The position numbers and the translations under genes were made by a program. Below, in pieces: positions 59,974 to 64,000 of a stretch of 64,000 nt of DNA (the stretch's first letter is position 1; each line of letters starts with the position of its first letter). This DNA is from Gammaproteobacteria bacterium (GTDB lineage: Bacteria > Pseudomonadota > Gammaproteobacteria > Chromatiales > Chromatiaceae). Location: the NCBI GenBank assembly GCA_024275295.1, contig JAJRZI010000110.1:1-64000 (forward strand), written 5' to 3'. The notes below the pieces were generated by a model. The model had not been told where the DNA came from. It saw only the letters and a list, made by a program, of their open reading frames with translations, and did no database searches.

Positions 59974-61740
59974 ATGGCAACCACGAAACGAAAAAAACGC
60001 GCAATCCAGGCGCAGCAGCAAACCACGCTTGAGCTACCAAGCTACATCGGTCGGCGTCGTACGCTGTTGGGTCTGCTCTAACTGGCATTGATTGTATTGG
60101 TGGCAAGAGCAGTGGATCAGCATGTGCTGGAGACCGATTTTCTGCAACATGAGGGCGAGCGTCGTCATCTGCGGGTTGTCGAGATACCGGCCCACCGGGG
60201 GATGATCACCGATCGTAATGGTGAGCCATTGGCAATGAGTACGCCGGTGGACTCTATCTGGGCCAACCCGAGGCTGCTCAAGCCTGATGGAGAGACATTG
60301 GCCCAGCTGGAGAAGATACTGGGGAAAAATCAGGATGAGCTGCGCCGCCTGTTGGCCCGCTATAGTGATCGGGCCTTCGTCTATTTGAAGCGACGGGCAA
60401 ACCCTGATGTGGCAGCACAGATAATGGATCTGGCACAGGCACGTAAGCTCAGTGGCATTGGTCTGCAGCGTGAGTTTCGCCGCTACTATCCGGGCGGTGA
60501 GGTGTTTGCACATGTCATTGGTTTTACCAATGTGGATGATCAGGGTCAGGAGGGCATGGAGCTGGCTTATAACGACTGGTTGGTTGGTACGCCAGGGGCA
60601 AAAAGGGTGATACGGGATGGACACTCCCGGATCGTAAAGGATGTTGAGAGCATTCGTGTGCCGCATCCGGGAAAGACCCTGGTGCTGAGTCTGGATCGAC
60701 GTTTGCAGTATCTGGCCTACCGGGAGCTGAAAGCGGCGGTGGTAAAAAACCGGGCCCGCTCAGGTTCGGCCGTGATCCTGGATATCCGTACCGGCGAGGT
60801 GCTGGCGATGGTCAATCAGCCCTCCTATAACCCCAACGGCTCCCGTGATGGTCGTGGCGGGGTGCTGAGAAACCGGGCGTTGATCGATGTCTTTGAACCC
60901 GGTTCAACCATGAAGCCCTTTGCGGTAACGACAGCGATGGAGCTGGGCAGAGTAACGCCATCCACGCTGATTGATACGGGGCCGGGCACCCTGCGTGTAG
61001 GGCGTTCACTGGTTAAAGATCACCGTAATTATGGTGTGCTGGATGTGGCGGGTGTGATCCGCAAATCCAGCAACGTGGGGGTCAGCAAGATTGCGCTGGA
61101 TCTGCCGCAGGAGGAGCTTTGGAAAGCCTATTCCAAACTGGGTTTTGGTCAGACGACTGCCGCCAGCTTTCCGGGTGAATCTGCCGGTCAGCTTGCCCCC
61201 TATCGGCGCTGGGCAAAGATCGACCAGGCTACGCTCGCTTTTGGATACGGTATCTCTGTCACACCCCTTCAGCTGGCGCAGGCCTATAGTGTGTTGGCAG
61301 CGGATGGGGTCTTGCATCCTGTGTCACTGTTGCGCCAGGAGCAGGCGCCAGAGGGCAAGCGGGTGATGAGCAGGGCAACGGCTGTTGCCATGCGCAAGAT
61401 GCTGGAGTCTGTTGTCTCTGCAGAGGGAACGGCGCCTGCTGCTGCGGTGGCGCGGTATCGGGTAGCAGGAAAGACGGGCACGGTGAAAAAATCGATTGCA
61501 GGAGGATATGCGCAGGATCGGTATCTGGCCGTATTTGCCGGATTGGCACCGGCCAGTGATCCCCGGTTGGCGATGGTCGTGATGTTGAATGAGCCGTCGG
61601 CAGGCAAGTTTTATGGTGGGCAGGTGGCTGCCCCGGTATTTTCGAAGATTATGGCGGGTGCACTGCGGCTGTTGAATATTGCACCTGATGCCTTGGAAAC
61701 CCCAGGCGTGCGGCTTGCGGGTGGGATGGTACAACCATGA
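59974..61740 (+). pseudogene. ftsI: Peptidoglycan transpeptidase FtsI (PBP3), interrupted by an in-frame TAA in the membrane anchor
   Basis: FtsI cross-links septal peptidoglycan and is essential for division. The natural start is the ATG at 59974 (MATTKRKKRAIQAQ), 4 bases after ftsL. A TAA at 60079-60081 (codon 36 of 589) falls inside the membrane helix (TLLGLL-*-LALIVLVARAVDQ); the frame then continues to the normal end at 61740. All catalytic motifs are present: Ser311-T-M-K, S365-S-N367 and K500-T-G. A one-base change from a TTA (Leu) or TCA (Ser) codon would create it. Restart at the TTG at 60088 would leave only half of the anchor. If the stop is real, the protein would not be made correctly. 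Confidence 0.92.
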
Positions 61741-63278
61741 TGGCCGCTCAATTGACCCATCGTCAGTGGTATCTGTCAACGCTGCTCTCCAACAGGGTGC
61801 GGGTGAAGCCGTCGCAGGATCCTGTGATCTCCAGCATCTCACTGGACAGTCGTACAGTGGTTCCGGGTGGCCTTTTTCTGGCCTGTGCGGGTGACAGGCA
61901 TCACGGACTGGATTTTGTTTTTCAGGTATTGGAGCAAGGGGCAGCTGCAATCCTGTGTGAGCCGGGTGGCGATTGGCCTCAGACCCAGATTGATGCGCTG
62001 GCCACTGAAATTGCGGTGCCGTTGCTCTCTATGGAGGGTCTGAGCCAACAGGTCAGCCAACTTGCAGCGCGCTTTTATGGCGAGCCAGGCCGTGACATGA
62101 AAATAATTGGCATTACCGGCACCAATGGCAAAACCAGCTGCAGTCAGTTTCTGGCAGAGGCCCTGCAGGCCAGCATGCCCTGTGGCATTGTGGGAACGCT
62201 GGGCAATGGGTTTCCCGGCGTATTGCAGGCTGGCCGGCATACCACGCCTGAGCCGGTAGAGCTGCAGTCCATCCTTGCTGATCTGAGAGGGCAGGGTGCG
62301 CAGGCGGTTGCAATGGAGGTCTCATCCCATGCCCTGGATCAGGGGCGTGCAGCTGCGGTGCAGTTTGACTGTGCTGTGCTGACCAACCTCAGTCGGGATC
62401 ATCTCGATTTTCATGGTGACATGGCAGGCTATGCCGCTGCCAAACAGCGCCTGTTTGAATATCCAGGTTTGAGATGTGCAGTATTGAATCTGGATGACCC
62501 TTTTGGTTGGGCCTTGTTGAAAACCCTGCCTGAAACCGTGCAGGTGGTGGCCTATGGCCTGTCGCGCCCGGATCGCCCTCTGCCAAGCCGGATTAAAGGT
62601 TGGGTGTGGAGCAGTGAGATTGCATCCACGCAGCAGGGTATGCATATCCAGTTGGAGAGCAGCTGGGGCGCGGGCGCTCTGGATAGCAAGCTGTTGGGGC
62701 GGTTCAACGTCAGCAATCTGCTGGCGGTGCTGGCGGTGTTGCTGGAGCAGGGGATGCCGATGGCATCAGCGTTACAGCAGCTCTCTAAAGTGAATACCGT
62801 GCCTGGCCGCATGGAGCGCTTTGGGGGTGGTGATCAGCCGCTGGTGGTTGTGGATTATGCCCATACACCCGATGCGTTGGAGCAGGCGATTACTGCACTT
62901 CAGCCACATACCTCTGGTCGTCTTATCTGCCTGTTTGGCTGTGGTGGTGATCGTGACCAGGGCAAACGCCCACTGATGGGTGCTATTGCTGAACGACTCT
63001 GTGATGGCGTGACATTAACAGATGATAATCCTCGCAGTGAGGATGGTGATCAGACCATTAACGGCATCCTGTCGGGTATGCGCCATCCGGATGTGATACA
63101 GGTACAACGCAACCGCGCAGAGGCGATCAACAGTGCCATTGCCGAGGCGACTGCAGGTGATTTGGTATTGGTGAGTGGCAAGGGGCATGAGACCACCCAG
63201 CTGTGTGGTGATCTTGTGCTCTATTTCAGTGACCGGGAGCAAGTGCAGAAGGCACTTGCCGGAAAGGTGAGCGGATGA
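61737..63278 (+). CDS. murE: UDP-MurNAc-tripeptide synthetase MurE, meso-diaminopimelate adding
   Basis: MurE adds the third amino acid to UDP-MurNAc-L-Ala-D-Glu in the cytoplasm. The 513-residue product has the P-loop GITGTNGKTSCSQF at about 123 and, near residue 425, DDNPRSED: the DNPR motif marks specificity for meso-diaminopimelate rather than lysine, as expected of a Gram-negative. Overlaps ftsI and murF by 4 bases each. Complete. Confidence 0.97.
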   Translation: MMAAQLTHRQWYLSTLLSNRVRVKPSQDPVISSISLDSRTVVPGGLFLACAGDRHHGLDFVFQVLEQGAAAILCEPGGDWPQTQIDALATEIAVPLLSMEGLSQQVSQLAARFYGEPGRDMKIIGITGTNGKTSCSQFLAEALQASMPCGIVGTLGNGFPGVLQAGRHTTPEPVELQSILADLRGQGAQAVAMEVSSHALDQGRAAAVQFDCAVLTNLSRDHLDFHGDMAGYAAAKQRLFEYPGLRCAVLNLDDPFGWALLKTLPETVQVVAYGLSRPDRPLPSRIKGWVWSSEIASTQQGMHIQLESSWGAGALDSKLLGRFNVSNLLAVLAVLLEQGMPMASALQQLSKVNTVPGRMERFGGGDQPLVVVDYAHTPDALEQAITALQPHTSGRLICLFGCGGDRDQGKRPLMGAIAERLCDGVTLTDDNPRSEDGDQTINGILSGMRHPDVIQVQRNRAEAINSAIAEATAGDLVLVSGKGHETTQLCGDLVLYFSDREQVQKALAGKVSG

Positions 63279-64000
63279 TCTCTTTTTTGCTCACTGATAT
63301 TGCAAAGCCTTTAAATGGCCATGTTGTGGGGGCAGATGTCCGCTTTATGTCGGTAAGTACCGACAGCCGCACCCTCTCTGAAGGGGATCTGTTCATCGCC
63401 CTGCAGGGGCCAAATTTTGATGGCCACGAATATCTGAATCAGGCGCAGGCTCAAGGTGCGGCTGCGGCCATGGTGAGTCGTCAGATAGCGGTTGATCTGC
63501 CGCAACTGCAAGTGGCCGATACCCGGCTTGGGCTGGGTGAGCTGGCTGCGCACTGGCGTCAGGCCAGTCGTGCCGAGGTGGTGGCAGTGACCGGCAGCAA
63601 CGGCAAGACCACGGTGAAAGAGATGATCGCCGCCATTCTCTCCCGGCAGGGTCGAACCCTGGCCACGCTGGGTAATCTGAATAACGACATCGGGCTGCCA
63701 CTGACACTGCTGCGGCTGCAGGATGAGGCCTATGCCGTGGTTGAGATGGGTGCCAACCATCCGGGTGAGATCAAATACCTGAGTGAGATTGCTCAACCTA
63801 ATATTGCCCTGCTGAACAATGCAGGCAGTGCCCATCTGGAGGGTTTTGGATCCCATTAAGGGGTGGCCAGAGCCAAGGCAGAGATCATCTCTGGTCTGGC
63901 AGAGGATGGGGTGTTTGTGTTCAATGCAGATGACCCTTGGGCCGGGCTTTGGCGGGAACTTGCCGCAGAACGGGCAACCTGCACCTTTGGCATGCAGGCC
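63275..64000 (+). pseudogene. murF: UDP-MurNAc-tripeptide:D-Ala-D-Ala ligase MurF, interrupted by an in-frame TAA and cut by the window end
   Basis: MurF adds D-Ala-D-Ala to complete the UDP-MurNAc-pentapeptide. It starts with ATG overlapping the murE stop. The N-terminal domain and P-loop VTGSNGKTTVKEM (about residue 105), and VEMGANHPGEI, are normal. A TAA at 63857-63859 (codon 195) interrupts HLEGFGSH-*-GVARAKAEI, where relatives have Glu or a small residue, and the frame goes on with GLAEDGVFVFNADDPW to the end of the window. GAA-to-TAA is a likely origin. The gene is not complete in the window on its right side. Confidence 0.9.

Overview
The window comes from a gammaproteobacterium of moderate GC content. 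The evidence is the gene order: maf-rng-yhdP-nit-tldD-pmbA, rplU-rpmA-obgE-proB facing rpsT, and mraZ-rsmH-ftsL-ftsI-murE-murF. Several traits fit the sulfur-oxidising, chemoautotrophic branch of the class (free-living Chromatiales-like bacteria or invertebrate symbionts): a pyrophosphate-dependent phosphofructokinase beside a membrane pyrophosphatase and a soluble pyrophosphatase, a diheme cytochrome c fused to DUF302, a TRAP transporter, and a large NAD-glutamate dehydrogenase. This placement is an inference; there is no 16S rRNA gene or sulfur-oxidation gene here. Almost everything is chromosomal core; only short traces of mobile or repetitive DNA are seen.

Layout. 0-2.4 kb: a cytochrome c/DUF302 cassette and a region of very small ORFs. 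2.6-12.5 kb: maf, rng, yhdP, a nitrilase-family amidase, tldD and pmbA. 12.6-19.4 kb: an RRM protein, an adenylate kinase with a long histone-H1-like Lys/Ala tail, then pfp, hppA and ppa, and moaC. 19.4-25.7 kb: engB, polA, a lipoprotein, a methyltransferase, a nested palindrome, an exported protein with a C-terminal anchor, and rlmH. 25.7-35.8 kb: the 1615-residue glutamate dehydrogenase, an exported protein of unknown function, dctPQM, dusC and a small Cys-rich protein. 35.9-49.5 kb: rluE, a lipoprotein, a cardiolipin-synthase-like gene, tRNA-Pro, ispB, rplU, rpmA, obgE, proB, rpsT, murJ, hemH, response regulators, nadC and a cyclic-nucleotide-binding protein. 49.7-52.6 kb: an operon of two DUF1538 membrane proteins, a P-II-like protein, a CBS-pair protein and ampD. 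52.6-58 kb: an HDOD-GAF protein, a methyltransferase, nth, a hybrid histidine kinase and the RNase P RNA. 58.2-64 kb: the start of the division and cell-wall cluster with its promoter and MraZ operator; the last gene, murF, runs off the end.

The most striking global feature is that eight genes are cut by one in-frame stop codon each, with the reading frame and conserved protein sequence continuing on the far side: yhdP, engB, polA, an unknown exported protein, dusC, rluE, ftsI and murF. All three stop codons are involved, and several of these genes are normally essential. Substitution-type sequence errors, damaged or population-mixed DNA, or very recent decay are therefore more likely than a changed genetic code. 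The best candidates for new biology are the DUF1538/DUF1538/P-II/CBS operon, which looks like a nucleotide-sensing membrane transport system of unknown substrate, and the adenylate kinase with a repetitive polycationic tail beside a pyrophosphate-metabolism cluster.
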